DNA from: JAPOQD01 sp964620555
GTDB lineage: Bacteria; Pseudomonadota; Gammaproteobacteria; Pseudomonadales; Halieaceae
DNA length: 38,722 bases
NCBI GenBank assembly: GCA_964620555.1
Contig: CAZUGZ010000020.1
Location: 1 to 38,722 of the forward strand
Direction of reading: 5' to 3'
Shown here: piece by piece, positions 1 to 9,714 of the stretch
Layout of the letters: each line of letters starts with the position of its first letter
Position numbering within the stretch: the first letter of the stretch is position 1
Made by a program: the position numbers and the translations under genes
The notes under the pieces: model-generated
What the model was told of the DNA's origin: nothing
Databases searched by the model: none
What the model saw: the letters and a program-made list of their open reading frames with translations, nothing else

Positions 1-213
1 GCAGGGCACCGGATTACTGTAGGTGGTTCCGCGCCGAGTAGCAACCGCTACCGCCCTACCAGGCCACGCAGAGGCGGAGCATCGCTGATGCAGTGAGGTC
101 CCCGTCGTCAGTCAGGGCCGTGGCGACATCCTCACACCGGATTTTTCTACGGCGCAGACTCCCAGGAATCGTTATACTGGTAGCCGATGCCGGTCACAGT
201 TGCAGGACATACC
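1..213. other. Intergenic leader with nested hairpin, no gene seen
   Basis: No convincing reading frame was found on either strand. A perfect 5-bp hairpin lies at 38-51 (GTAGC, loop AACC, GCTAC), nested inside a second arm pair GTAGG (19-23) and CCTAC (55-59), so the first 60 bases may form a small structured intergenic repeat. At 151-162 the bases GGCGCAGACTCC match one arm of the palindrome at 19979-20001. A -10-like TATACT is at 173-178, but no matching -35 was found. Confidence 0.4.
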
Positions 214-459
214 ATGTCGGCAAAACGGGAACAGGCGCCGGCGCTGGAAGTCGACGCACGGCAAGACCGCTGCCCTCTGCCGTTACTCAAGGCCAAGCGC
301 GCCCTGAACGGCATGCAAAGCGGCCAGGAGCTGCGGGTATTGGCCTGCGATCCCGGTTCGGTCAGGGATTTCGCCCTGTTTGCCGAACAGTCCGGCCACC
401 GACTGCTGCACAGCGAGGAGCGGGACGGGGTCTATCATTACCTGCTGAGAAAAGCGTAG
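214..459 (+). CDS. TusA/SirA-family sulfur carrier protein
   Basis: Small protein of 81 residues from the chosen start. The family carries persulfide sulfur on a conserved Cys for tRNA thiolation, molybdenum-cofactor or related sulfur relay, in the cytoplasm. The diagnostic CPLP motif is present near the N-terminus (DRCPLPLLKAKRAL), as is the typical beta-alpha-beta-alpha-beta spacing. The start at 214 is preferred over an in-frame ATG at 187 because AGGA (204-207) lies six bases upstream of it. It is followed by a permease gene 17 bases downstream, and TusA-like genes beside such permeases are a known pairing. The paralogue (TusA, YedF or other) cannot be fixed from sequence alone. Confidence 0.85.
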   Translation: MSAKREQAPALEVDARQDRCPLPLLKAKRALNGMQSGQELRVLACDPGSVRDFALFAEQSGHRLLHSEERDGVYHYLLRKA

Positions 460-476
460 AGAGAGCGAAGCGAGCA

Positions 477-1550
477 ATGCTGGAAATTCTGAACAAGTGG
501 TACCAGCGGTATTTCTTTGAAGAGGAATCCATTCTGCTGCTGGTTCTGCTGGCGGTGGCACTGGTGGTGGTGCTGACCGTTGGCGAGATTATCGCCCCGG
601 TGCTGGCCGCCGCGGTGCTGGCCTTCCTGATGGAGGGACTCAGCAACCGGCTGGAGGCCAGCGGCTTTCCCCAGTGGCTGGCCCTGATCACTTCCTTTGC
701 AGTGTTTGTGGGTCTGTTTTTCGGCCTGGTGCTGCTGGTATTCCCGCTGATCTGGCGGCAGTTGCTGAGCCTGTTCCAGGAACTGCCGAGCATGATCGAT
801 GAAGTCAACGCCTGGCTGGCGGTTCTGCCGGAGCAGTACCCGCAACTGCTCAACGAGGAGCAGGTAGTGCGCATGGTGGGCCTGGCCCAGGAGGAACTGG
901 CGAAATTCGGGCAGTCGGTGCTGACCTTCTCGCTGGCCAGTATTCAGCTGTTGCTGGTGGCGCTGATCTACCTGATCCTGGTGCCCCTGCTGGTGTTCTT
1001 CTTCCTCAAGGACCGCGAGGTCATCCTGCGCTGGCTGGGTGGTTTCCTGCCCCGCGAGCGCCCGCTGTTACAGCGCATCTGGCAGGAAATGAACGAACAG
1101 ATGGCCAATTACGTTCGTGGCAAGGTCATCGAAATCCTGATTGTCGGCGCGGTCAGTTACCTGGCGTTCCGCTGGATGGGACTCAACTACGCGGCGCTGC
1201 TGGGCATGACGGTGGGCCTGTCGGTGATCGTCCCCTATATCGGCGCCTTTGTGGTGACCATTCCGGTGCTGCTCATCGGCGCGTTCCAGTGGGGAATCGG
1301 CGAGCAATTCTACTGGCTGCTGGCTATCTACATCCTCATCCAGGCGCTGGACGGCAATGTGCTGGTTCCACTGCTGTTTTCAGAAGCCGTGAACCTGCAT
1401 CCGGTCGCCATCATCCTGGCGGTGATCTTTTTCGGCGGTGTCTGGGGATTGTGGGGCGTATTCTTCGCCATCCCCCTGGCGACACTGGTAAAGGCGGTAA
1501 TCAATGCCTGGCCCAAACCGGACCCACCCGCCCTGCCCGACCCGGAGTAA
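477..1550 (+). CDS. AI-2E/PerM-family inner-membrane permease
   Basis: Integral membrane protein of 357 residues, the usual length for the AI-2E transporter (PerM/TqsA) family. An N-terminal block of closely spaced hydrophobic helices (about residues 20-100) and a C-terminal set ending in a long hydrophobic segment frame a more polar middle region with a conserved-looking PYIGAF stretch. The start at 477 is chosen because it opens the homologous region; the open frame runs further upstream but that part overlaps the TusA-like gene in another frame. Substrate is unknown: members export AI-2 or act in ion/solute efflux. It is probably co-transcribed with the upstream sulfur carrier and the M16 peptidase that starts five bases after its stop. 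Confidence 0.85.
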   Translation: MLEILNKWYQRYFFEEESILLLVLLAVALVVVLTVGEIIAPVLAAAVLAFLMEGLSNRLEASGFPQWLALITSFAVFVGLFFGLVLLVFPLIWRQLLSLFQELPSMIDEVNAWLAVLPEQYPQLLNEEQVVRMVGLAQEELAKFGQSVLTFSLASIQLLLVALIYLILVPLLVFFFLKDREVILRWLGGFLPRERPLLQRIWQEMNEQMANYVRGKVIEILIVGAVSYLAFRWMGLNYAALLGMTVGLSVIVPYIGAFVVTIPVLLIGAFQWGIGEQFYWLLAIYILIQALDGNVLVPLLFSEAVNLHPVAIILAVIFFGGVWGLWGVFFAIPLATLVKAVINAWPKPDPPALPDPE

Positions 1551-1554
1551 TTCA

Positions 1555-4425
1555 GTGAAACCATGGTTCCATCGTTGCTGCAGTTACGGCCTCGCGTTGC
1601 TGTTGCTGGCCTGTGTGCAGCAGCCGCCCCCCACTGCACCGGCCCAGCCGGTGGCCAGCCCCAACGACGAGCGCGTCTACCGCCACCTGGTGCTGGACAA
1701 CGGTCTGCAGGTGGTACTGGTGTCCGACGCCGATACCGAAAAGGCCGCCGCCGCCCTGGACGTCCACGTCGGCAGCGCCCAGAACCCGCCGCAACGCGCC
1801 GGTCTGGCCCACTTCCTCGAACACATGCTGTTCCTGGGTACGGAAAAATACCCGCATCCCGCCGAGTACGAGCAGTTCGTTACCGAGCATGGCGGCAATC
1901 GCAACGCCTACACCGCCTTTGAACACACCAACTACTTTTTTGATATCGATTACCAGCACCTGGCCCCGGCGCTGGACCGGTTTGCACAGTTCTTCATTGC
2001 CCCCAACTTCGACGCGGACTACGTGGCCCGCGAAGTCAATGCCGTGGAAGCCGAATACCGGATGGGGATCAGGACCGATGAGCGCCGCACACTGGATGTC
2101 CTGCGCGAGGTGGTCAACCCGCGCCATCCCTTCAGCATCCTGGGGGTGGGGACCCGCGAAACCCTGGCCGACTTCGAGCAAAACCCGGTGCGCGACGCCC
2201 TGCTGGAGTGGTACGCGCGCTATTACTCGGCCGAGTTGATGGGCCTGGCGGTGCTGGGCCGCGAACCCCTGGCGGAACTGGAAACCATGGTGCGCGAGAA
2301 GTTTTCGGCAGTTCCTCGCCGCGAAACAGTGATCGAAGACATTGCCGAACCCCTCTTTGCCGAGGGCACTCTGCCCGCCGTGGTCAACGTTCAGTCCCTG
2401 TCCAGCGAGCGGCAACTGCAACTTTCCTTCCCGATGCCGGACTACCGCGACAGGTACCGCAGTAAATCCATGGCCTACCTGGGCAACCTGCTCGGCCACG
2501 AGGGGCGGGGCAGCCTGCTGTCGCTGCTGAAGGCGGAGGGTTGGGCCCTGGCCCTGGGCGCCGGGCCGGGCCTGACCTGGCGCGGCGGCTCCGCCTTCAG
2601 TCTCAGCATGACCCTTACCGAACAGGGCCTGGCGCACTACCCCCAGGTACTGGACAAGGTGTTCGATTACATTGAGCTGCTGCGTCTGGCAGGTCCCCAG
2701 CGCGGCCTCTACCAGGAACAGGCACACCTTGCCGCGCAGCAGTTCCGCTTCCGCGAATCCGAGCAGGCGCTGCGCTACGTAGCCCGTCTGGCCAACGATC
2801 TGCACTATTACCGGCCCGCGGACGTGCTGCGGGGCGACTACCTGATGAGCGACTACGATGCCGCCGAGATCGCCACAATGCTGAACCGCTATCTCACGCC
2901 GGACAACGTACTGGTAGCGGTGCTCAGCCAGGAAGCCGAGACCGACCGGCAGTCGGAATTCTATGCCACCCCCTATTCGGTTGCCGCCGCCCCGGCGGAT
3001 GCGCCCTGGCGGCGGCGCCAGCGCCCGGCCCCGGATGCGCGCCTGCAGCTACCGGCCCCCAACCCCTATCTCGCCACCGAAACCGGTTTGCGCCCGCGCC
3101 TGCCGGCCCCCGCCGCTGGCAAAAACCAGGTTCCCCGGCTGGTACTCAGCGAACCCGGCCTGTCGGTCTGGTTCCACCAGGACGATGAATTCCAGGTACC
3201 GCGGGGTGACCTGCAGATAAAGTTCCAGGCACCGGATTTCAGCGCCAGTCCGCGCCGGGCGGCGCTGGCGGAACTCTATGTGAACCTGCTGCGGGACGCC
3301 GTCACGGAAATGACCTATCCGGCCCTGCTGGCCGGACTGGCGGTCGATTTTTATCGGGACCTGGACCACCTCGGCCTGCGCATCAGCGGCTACGACCACA
3401 AGCAGCTGCTGTTGCTGGAAGCGATGGTGGAGGCGGTTGAGAGCGCCAGCTTCAGCGGGTCGCGCTTTGTCGACATCAAGGCCAAGCTGCTGGAGCAACT
3501 GGATAGCCTGCAGTTCGAGCGCCCGTATCGACAGGTGGCAAGGCGCGCCGGCCAGTTGCTGGTGCACGGCGACTGGCACGAGACCGAGCTGATCGCCGAG
3601 CTGGAAAGCGTGGAGCTCGCCGAGGTGCACCAGTATGCCGACGACTTCTGGGAAGCTGCCCAGGCCGAGGTGCTGCTGCACGGCAACTATGACGAGGCGA
3701 CGGTGGCTGGGGTCGCGGCCGTCCTGGGCGAGCTGCTGCAGCCTTCCGGGCCGACCCGAACGACCCGGCAGGCGGTGGTAAAACTGCCGCCGGGGCAGCC
3801 CCTGCTCTACCCGGTGCCGGTGGACCACGCCGATTCGGTGGTGCTGCAATATTACCAGGCGGCGGCCAACGACTGGGCCGCGCGAGCGCAGGCGAGCATG
3901 ACGGCGCAGGTCTTCAAGTCGGGCTTCTTCCAGCAACTGCGCACCGAGCAGCAACTGGGTTACGTGGTCAGCGCCTTCTACCGGCCCTACCGGGACGTAC
4001 CCGGCGTCTCCCTGCTGGTGCAGTCGCCCCAGGCCAGCGCCGTGGCCGCGGCGCAGGCGATGGATATCTTTGTGGCGCAGAGCCTGGCCGCCGGAGCCCT
4101 GAGCGAAGAACAGTTTCTGCGCCATCGCCGGGCGCTGATCAACGAGGTGCTTGCCCCACACAGGAACCTGGCGGAGCGCTCGGCGTACTTCTGGCGCGAG
4201 CTTGGCCGGCACAGCCGGGACTTCGATTCCCGGCAACAACTGGCGGCCGCCCTGGAGGCACTGGACCTGCCGACCTGGCGGGCGGCGGCGCGCGAACTGA
4301 TGTTGCAGCGGCCAGCCCGGGTTCGGGTGGTTGCCCCCGGGCAGTGGGAGCTGCTGCCGCCCGGCGAGGAAATCGATTCGGTGGCGGTTTTTCAACGGGC
4401 CACGCCCCATTACCCGGTGCCCTGA
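1555..4425 (+). CDS. M16 (pitrilysin/insulinase) zinc metallopeptidase, lipoprotein
   Basis: A 956-residue member of the insulinase-like M16A family, close to protease III (pitrilysin) in length. The inverted zinc motif HxxEH is at residues 86-90 (HFLEH), with the third ligand Glu167 in the NAVEAEY segment; three further M16 half-domains follow. The N-terminus is a lipoprotein signal (hydrophobic LALLLLAC, lipid Cys20), so it is expected to be membrane-anchored in the periplasm and to degrade peptides. The start is GTG at 1555 with GGAG at 1544-1547; it begins just past the permease stop. An in-frame ATG at 1504 would destroy the signal peptide and is rejected. Confidence 0.9.
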   Translation: MKPWFHRCCSYGLALLLLACVQQPPPTAPAQPVASPNDERVYRHLVLDNGLQVVLVSDADTEKAAAALDVHVGSAQNPPQRAGLAHFLEHMLFLGTEKYPHPAEYEQFVTEHGGNRNAYTAFEHTNYFFDIDYQHLAPALDRFAQFFIAPNFDADYVAREVNAVEAEYRMGIRTDERRTLDVLREVVNPRHPFSILGVGTRETLADFEQNPVRDALLEWYARYYSAELMGLAVLGREPLAELETMVREKFSAVPRRETVIEDIAEPLFAEGTLPAVVNVQSLSSERQLQLSFPMPDYRDRYRSKSMAYLGNLLGHEGRGSLLSLLKAEGWALALGAGPGLTWRGGSAFSLSMTLTEQGLAHYPQVLDKVFDYIELLRLAGPQRGLYQEQAHLAAQQFRFRESEQALRYVARLANDLHYYRPADVLRGDYLMSDYDAAEIATMLNRYLTPDNVLVAVLSQEAETDRQSEFYATPYSVAAAPADAPWRRRQRPAPDARLQLPAPNPYLATETGLRPRLPAPAAGKNQVPRLVLSEPGLSVWFHQDDEFQVPRGDLQIKFQAPDFSASPRRAALAELYVNLLRDAVTEMTYPALLAGLAVDFYRDLDHLGLRISGYDHKQLLLLEAMVEAVESASFSGSRFVDIKAKLLEQLDSLQFERPYRQVARRAGQLLVHGDWHETELIAELESVELAEVHQYADDFWEAAQAEVLLHGNYDEATVAGVAAVLGELLQPSGPTRTTRQAVVKLPPGQPLLYPVPVDHADSVVLQYYQAAANDWAARAQASMTAQVFKSGFFQQLRTEQQLGYVVSAFYRPYRDVPGVSLLVQSPQASAVAAAQAMDIFVAQSLAAGALSEEQFLRHRRALINEVLAPHRNLAERSAYFWRELGRHSRDFDSRQQLAAALEALDLPTWRAAARELMLQRPARVRVVAPGQWELLPPGEEIDSVAVFQRATPHYPVP

Positions 4426-4475
4426 GCAGCGGCGACAGCCGCCGGGAACCGCGGGTTCGTCCGGCCAAAACCCGA

Positions 4476-4481
4476 TATACT
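4476..4481 (+). promoter_or_regulatory. Possible -10 element for the aceE operon
   Basis: TATACT lies 27 bases before the aceE ATG in the 82-base gap after the M16 gene. No good -35 hexamer is seen 16-18 bases upstream, so the promoter is weak or activator-dependent if real. A purine-rich ribosome-binding site (GAGAGGA) follows at about 4492-4498. Confidence 0.35.
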
Positions 4482-4507
4482 GCGAACGGTTAGAGAGGAA
4501 CCCCGCA

Positions 4508-7162
4508 ATGGAAGACCAGGACCCCGTAGAAACCGGCGAATGGCTGGAGGCCATGGATGCCGTTTTCAAGCACGCCGGTCACCGGCGGGTCCGTTTCCTG
4601 CTGGGCAAGCTCTCCGAACAAGCCGTGGAGTCGGGGACCCGGCTGCCGATATCGATGACCACGCCGTTTCGCAACACCATTCCGCCGGCGGCGGAAAAGC
4701 GCATGCCCGGCGACCTCTTCATGGAGCGCCAGATACGTTCCCTGGTGCGCTGGAATGCCCTGGCCATGGTGATGCGGGCCAACGAGAACGACGAGGGACT
4801 GGGTGGGCATATCTCCAGCTTTTCGTCCAGCGCCACGCTCTACGACGTGGGCTTCAACTATTTCTTCCGTGGCCCCGGCGAGAACCAGCTCGGCGACATG
4901 ATCTTTTTCCAGGGACACAGCGCGCCGGGCATGTATGCGCGCTCCTACCTGGAAGGCCGCATCGACGAACCGCAAATGGATAAATTTCGCCGCGAGGTGG
5001 ACGGCGACGGACTCTCCTCCTACCCCCACCCCTGGCTGATGCCGGACTACTGGCAGTTCCCCACGGTGTCCATGGGACTGGGTCCGATTCAGGCGATCTA
5101 CCAGGCCCACGTAATGAAATACCAGCAGGCCCGGGGGCTGGTGGACCACGGCGACCGCCGGGTCTGGTGTTTCCTGGGCGACGGCGAATGCGACGAGCCG
5201 GAATCGTTGGGTGCAATCGCCCTCGCGGGCCGCGAAAATCTCGACAACCTGACCTTTGTGGTGAACTGTAACCTGCAGCGCCTGGACGGTCCGGTGCGGG
5301 GCAACGGCAAAATCATTCAGGAACTGGAAGGGGTGTTTCGCGGTGCCGGCTGGATGGTGTACAAGGTGGTCTGGGGCCGCCATTGGGATCCCCTGCTGGA
5401 AAAGGACAGGAGCGGCCTGCTGCAACAGCGCATGAACGAGGTCTGCGACGGCGAGTTGCAGAACTACAAGTTCAACGGCGGCGCCTACACCCGCGAACAC
5501 TTCTTCGGCAAGTACCCGGAACTGCTGGAATTGGTCAAGGACCTGTCCGACTCCGACATCATGTACCTGAACCGCGGCGGGCACGACCCCTACAAGGTGT
5601 ACGCGGCCTATGCGGAGGCGGTCGGCAATCGCGAACACCCCAGCGTGGTACTGGCCATGACCGTGAAGGGCTACGGCACCGGCCAGGCTGGTGAGGCCAA
5701 CAACGAGACCCACTCGCTCAAGAAACTCGACCTGGAGAGTCTCAAAGCCTTCCGCGACCGTTTTGCCATACCCCTGGCCGACAGTGAATTGCCGAGCGTT
5801 CCCTACTACCGCCCGCCGCCGGACAGCCCGGAAATGCGCTACATGCGGCGGCGCCGGGAACAACTGGGCGGGATGATTCCACAGCGCCAAGCGCAAATTT
5901 CGCGCCTGCCGGTTCCCGGCCTGGAGACGCTGGCAGGTCAGTTGAAAGGCAGTGGCAAGCGCCGGATTTCCACCACCATGTCCTTTGTCCGGACCCTGTC
6001 GACACTGGTAAAAGATGCGGACATCGGCGCGCGGGTGGTGCCGATCGTGGCCGATGAAGCCCGCACCTTCGGCATGGAGGGCATGTTCCGGCAACTGGGA
6101 ATCTACTCGTGCCAGGGCCAGAGATACACGCCCCACGACGCCGATCAGATCATGTACTACAAGGAAGACGTCAACGGCCAGATCATGCAGGAGGGCATCA
6201 CCGAGGCGGGCGCCTTCGCCGCCTGGCTGGCCCATGCCACCTCCTATTCCACCAGCGGCTACCCGATGATCCCGTTCTACATCTTCTATTCCATGTTCGG
6301 CTTCCAGCGGTTCGGCGACCTGGCCTGGGCGGCCGGCGACTGCCAGGCGCGGGGGTTCCTGCTCGGCGCCACCGCCGGACGCACCACCCTCAACGGCGAG
6401 GGCCTGCAACATCAGGACGGCCACAGCCTGCTGCTGGCCGGCACTATTCCCAACTGCGTGGCCTACGACCCGGCCTATGCCTACGAACTGACCGTCATCA
6501 TTCACTGGGGGTTGCGGCAGATGTTCGCCGAGGGCGCCAACCGCTTTTTCTACATTACCGCGATGAACGAGAACTACCGGCAACCGGCGCTGCCGGATGG
6601 GGTGGAGGAGGGCATCGTCAAGGGCCTCTACCCGCTGCGCCGGGACAGCGGCGGCGATGGCGGCGGGCTGGCGGTGGAACTGCTGGGTGGCGGGGCGATT
6701 CTGCGCGAAGTGGAGGCCGCCGCCACCATGCTGGAACAGGATTATGGCGTCGCCGCCAATGTCTGGAGCCTGACCAGCGCCAACGAACTGGCTCGCGAGG
6801 GCAAGGCGGTGCAGCGCTGGAACCTGCTGCACCCGGGCGAGCCCCCCCGCCAGGCCTATGTCACCACCTGCCTGGCGGACGCCCGGGGTCCGGTGATTGC
6901 GGCCACCGATTACATCAAGGCCTATGCCGACCAGATTCGGGAATTCGTGCCCGGCCGGTACGTGGTGCTGGGCACCGACGGTTTTGGCCGCAGCGATACC
7001 CGCTCACGGCTGCGCGAGTTTTTTGAAGTGAGTCGCGAGTACGTGGTGCTGGCCGCGCTCAAGGCACTGGCTGACGAGGGCCGGATCGAAGCGGCGCAGG
7101 TGAGCCAGGCGATGCAAAGGCTGGGGATAGAGGCCGACAAGGCACCACCCAACAACGTGTAA
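4508..7162 (+). CDS. aceE: Pyruvate dehydrogenase E1 component, homodimeric type
   Basis: An 884-residue homodimeric pyruvate dehydrogenase (E. coli AceE is 887). It decarboxylates pyruvate with thiamine diphosphate and transfers the acetyl group to the lipoyl domain of E2. The ThDP/Mg site is visible as GDGECDEPES near residue 224, followed by the NLQRLDGPVRGNG loop. The typical N-terminus (ETGEWLEAMDAV) and the C-terminal transketolase-like domain (VLGTDGFGRSDTR) are both intact. ATG 4508 is preceded by GAGAGGA. It lies 12 bases upstream of aceF in the same operon. No lpd (E3) gene is present in the window, so E3 must be encoded elsewhere. Confidence 0.97.
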   Translation: MEDQDPVETGEWLEAMDAVFKHAGHRRVRFLLGKLSEQAVESGTRLPISMTTPFRNTIPPAAEKRMPGDLFMERQIRSLVRWNALAMVMRANENDEGLGGHISSFSSSATLYDVGFNYFFRGPGENQLGDMIFFQGHSAPGMYARSYLEGRIDEPQMDKFRREVDGDGLSSYPHPWLMPDYWQFPTVSMGLGPIQAIYQAHVMKYQQARGLVDHGDRRVWCFLGDGECDEPESLGAIALAGRENLDNLTFVVNCNLQRLDGPVRGNGKIIQELEGVFRGAGWMVYKVVWGRHWDPLLEKDRSGLLQQRMNEVCDGELQNYKFNGGAYTREHFFGKYPELLELVKDLSDSDIMYLNRGGHDPYKVYAAYAEAVGNREHPSVVLAMTVKGYGTGQAGEANNETHSLKKLDLESLKAFRDRFAIPLADSELPSVPYYRPPPDSPEMRYMRRRREQLGGMIPQRQAQISRLPVPGLETLAGQLKGSGKRRISTTMSFVRTLSTLVKDADIGARVVPIVADEARTFGMEGMFRQLGIYSCQGQRYTPHDADQIMYYKEDVNGQIMQEGITEAGAFAAWLAHATSYSTSGYPMIPFYIFYSMFGFQRFGDLAWAAGDCQARGFLLGATAGRTTLNGEGLQHQDGHSLLLAGTIPNCVAYDPAYAYELTVIIHWGLRQMFAEGANRFFYITAMNENYRQPALPDGVEEGIVKGLYPLRRDSGGDGGGLAVELLGGGAILREVEAAATMLEQDYGVAANVWSLTSANELAREGKAVQRWNLLHPGEPPRQAYVTTCLADARGPVIAATDYIKAYADQIREFVPGRYVVLGTDGFGRSDTRSRLREFFEVSREYVVLAALKALADEGRIEAAQVSQAMQRLGIEADKAPPNNV

Positions 7163-7174
7163 CGAGGAGAACAG

Positions 7175-8485
7175 ATGACCAGAACAACCCTGACAGTTCC
7201 TGATATCGGCGGTGCCGACAAGGCGGAAGTCATTGAATTGTGCGTGGCCGCCGGTGACGTGGTGAGCCTGGAGCAGAGTCTGATCGTGCTGGAAACCGAC
7301 AAGGCGGCGATGGAAGTTCCCGCCGAACAGGCGGGTACGGTGCTGGAACTGTTGGTGAAAGAAGGCGACAACCTGGTCGAGGGCAACCCCATCCTGGTAC
7401 TGGAGGCCGAATCCGACGGGCAGGAGTCGCAGCCGGAGCCGGCGGTAGCGCCTGCGGCCCGGCCCGAACCCACCCCGGAGCCAGCAGCCCCGGAGCCCGC
7501 CGCCGCGGCGCAGCCGGAAGCGGTGGCGGCCCCCGCAGCGCCGCCGGCGGCAACGGAGCCGACGTCGGCCGGGGGAGAGGACACGGCGCCACCCTACGCC
7601 GGCCCGGCGGTGCGCAAACTGGCGCGGGAGTTCGGCGTGGAGTTGTCCCGGGTCACGGGCAGTGGCCCCGCCGGCCGCATTCTCCGGGAAGACGTGCACG
7701 ACTACGTGAAGCACTCGCTGGCCCGCCCCGCTGAAGCCGCTGCCCCGGCACCCGGCGACCCCGGGCCGACGGCGGAAGAGTTCGCCGCATTCGGCGAAAT
7801 TTCGGAGCAACCCATGAGCCGGATCGCGAGGCTGACCGCGGCCAACATGGAGCGTAGCTGGCAGGTGCCCAGGGTGACCCAGTTCGACGAGGTGGATATC
7901 ACCGAGCTGGAAGATTTTCGCGCCGCCATGAAAGCCGAGGCCGGGCAGCGCGGGACCGCGCTCAACCCACTGCCCTTTCTGTTCAAGGCCGTTGCCGCGG
8001 CACTGCAGGCCAACCCGAAACTGAATGCCTCCCTCACCGGCCACGGCAAGAGCGTGGTCAACAAGCACTACGTCCACATCGGCATGGCGGTGGACACGCC
8101 GGCCGGGCTGATGGTGCCGGTAATTCGGGACGTGGACCGCAAAGATCTCTGGGAACTGGCGGAAATCAGTGCCGACCTGGCCCAGCGCGCGCGCGACCGC
8201 AAGCTGCGGACCAGCGACATGGAGGGGGCCAGTTTCACCATTTCCAGCCTGGGCAAGCTGGGTGGCACCGGCTTCACGCCGATCATCAATGTGCCGCAGG
8301 TGGCCATCCTGGGGGTGGCGCGGCTGGCGCTGAAACCACACTGGAACGGCAGTGAATTCGAACCCCGCAAGATGCTGCCCCTGAGCCTGGCCTACGACCA
8401 TCGCCTGGTCAACGGAGCCGATGCCGGCCGCTTCATGACCCAGTTGAACGCCCTGCTGAGCGACATCCGCAGGCTGTTGCTGTAA
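7175..8485 (+). CDS. aceF: Pyruvate dehydrogenase E2, dihydrolipoamide acetyltransferase
   Basis: E2 of the pyruvate dehydrogenase complex, 436 residues. It has one lipoyl domain (about 1-80, lipoylated Lys43 in ETDKAAMEV), a long Ala/Pro/Glu-rich linker (about 85-138), a peripheral subunit-binding domain (about 141-178) and the catalytic acyltransferase core (about 205-436). E. coli AceF has three lipoyl domains, so this is a short form. The active-site motif reads HRLVNG (His409, Asn413), with Asn where many E2s have Asp; Azotobacter E2p is also known to use Asn here. A strong ribosome-binding site (CGAGGAGA) precedes ATG 7175. Confidence 0.96.
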   Translation: MTRTTLTVPDIGGADKAEVIELCVAAGDVVSLEQSLIVLETDKAAMEVPAEQAGTVLELLVKEGDNLVEGNPILVLEAESDGQESQPEPAVAPAARPEPTPEPAAPEPAAAAQPEAVAAPAAPPAATEPTSAGGEDTAPPYAGPAVRKLAREFGVELSRVTGSGPAGRILREDVHDYVKHSLARPAEAAAPAPGDPGPTAEEFAAFGEISEQPMSRIARLTAANMERSWQVPRVTQFDEVDITELEDFRAAMKAEAGQRGTALNPLPFLFKAVAAALQANPKLNASLTGHGKSVVNKHYVHIGMAVDTPAGLMVPVIRDVDRKDLWELAEISADLAQRARDRKLRTSDMEGASFTISSLGKLGGTGFTPIINVPQVAILGVARLALKPHWNGSEFEPRKMLPLSLAYDHRLVNGADAGRFMTQLNALLSDIRRLLL

Positions 8486-8508
8486 CGCGCGACGATGCAG
8501 GCCAGACC

Positions 8509-9714
8509 ATGATCATCAAACCGAAAATCCGCAATTTCCTGTGTCTCACCAGCCACCCGACGGGCTGTGCCGCCAATGTGCAGCGGCAGATCGACTACGT
8601 GCGGGACCAGGGGCCGATAGCCGGTGGCGCGCAGCGGGTACTGGTGCTGGGGGCATCCACCGGGTACGGCCTGGCCTCGCGCATCACCTGCACCTTTGGC
8701 TGCGGCGCCTCGACCCTGGGTGTGTTCTTCGAGAAGGCCGGCACCGACAAAAAGCCGGCCACGGCCGGCTGGTACAACTCGGCGGCCTTTCACCAGGCTG
8801 CCGCGAAGGCCGGTCTCCCGGCCTGGAGCATCAACGGCGATGCATTCAGCGACGCCATCAAACGGCAGGCCATCGATCTGATCCGGGCGCAGATGGGCCA
8901 GGTCGACCTGGTGGTTTACTCGCTGGCCGCGCCGCGGCGCCTGCACCCCGACACCGGCGAGTGGCATTCTTCCACGCTCAAACCGGTGGGCGAAGCCTGG
9001 CGGGGACGCGGCCTCAATACCGATCGGGGAGAAGTCACCGAATTCTGCCTGGAACCGGCCACCGCCGAGGAAGTGGCCGGCACGGTGGCGGTGATGGGCG
9101 GCGAAGACTGGCAGCGGTGGATAGACGCACTGGATGCCGCCGGGGTACTCGCCCCTGCCGCCCGCAGCATCGCCTACACCTACATCGGCGAGCGGATGAC
9201 CTGGAAAATCTACTGGCACGGCACCATCGGCGCAGCCAAGCGCGACCTCGACCAACGGGTGCTGGGCATCCGCGAGAAGCTCGCCGCCAGCGGCGGCGAC
9301 GCCCGGGTCTGCGTCCTCAAGGCGGTGGTTACCCAGGCCAGTTCGGCGATTCCCGGCATGTCACTGTACCTGTCGGCCCTGTTCAAGGTGATGAAGGCGG
9401 AGGGAGTTCACGAGGGCTGTATCGAACAGGTGTACGGCCTGTTCCGGGACAGCCTCTACGGCGCGGCGCCGCGGATGGACGACGAGGGTCGGCTGCGCGC
9501 CGACCACAAGGAACTGGAACCGGACATACAGCGCCAGGCCGAGGCCATCCGGGACCAGGTGAGCAACGAAAATCTGCACCAGGTCACCGATCTGGCCGGC
9601 TATCAGCGCGAATTCCGGCAGCTGTTCGGCTTTGATGTGGATGGTGTGGACTACGATGCAGAGGTCGACCCGGTGGTCGAGATTCCGGGATTGCTGGTGC
9701 AGGGCGATGTTTGA
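8509..9714 (+). CDS. fabV: NADH-dependent trans-2-enoyl-ACP reductase FabV
   Basis: Enoyl-ACP reductase of the large FabV class, 401 residues, catalysing the last step of each fatty-acid elongation cycle in the cytoplasm. The nucleotide-binding Gly-rich segment (VLGASTGYGLASRI, about 47-59) and the family's Tyr-X8-Lys catalytic pair are seen (Tyr235 and Lys244), as is the conserved N-terminus MIIKPKIRNF. FabV enzymes are naturally less sensitive to triclosan than FabI. It sits 23 bases after aceF, putting acetyl-CoA production and fatty-acid elongation in one apparent transcription unit. The next gene overlaps its last codons. Confidence 0.96.
   Translation: MIIKPKIRNFLCLTSHPTGCAANVQRQIDYVRDQGPIAGGAQRVLVLGASTGYGLASRITCTFGCGASTLGVFFEKAGTDKKPATAGWYNSAAFHQAAAKAGLPAWSINGDAFSDAIKRQAIDLIRAQMGQVDLVVYSLAAPRRLHPDTGEWHSSTLKPVGEAWRGRGLNTDRGEVTEFCLEPATAEEVAGTVAVMGGEDWQRWIDALDAAGVLAPAARSIAYTYIGERMTWKIYWHGTIGAAKRDLDQRVLGIREKLAASGGDARVCVLKAVVTQASSAIPGMSLYLSALFKVMKAEGVHEGCIEQVYGLFRDSLYGAAPRMDDEGRLRADHKELEPDIQRQAEAIRDQVSNENLHQVTDLAGYQREFRQLFGFDVDGVDYDAEVDPVVEIPGLLVQGDV

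Noticed and set aside
4490..6832. Long minus-strand open frame (about 780 codons) opposite aceE
   Set aside because: It lies entirely antisense to a well-recognised gene, is rich in His, Gln and Gly from reversed GC-rich codons, and shows no known family.
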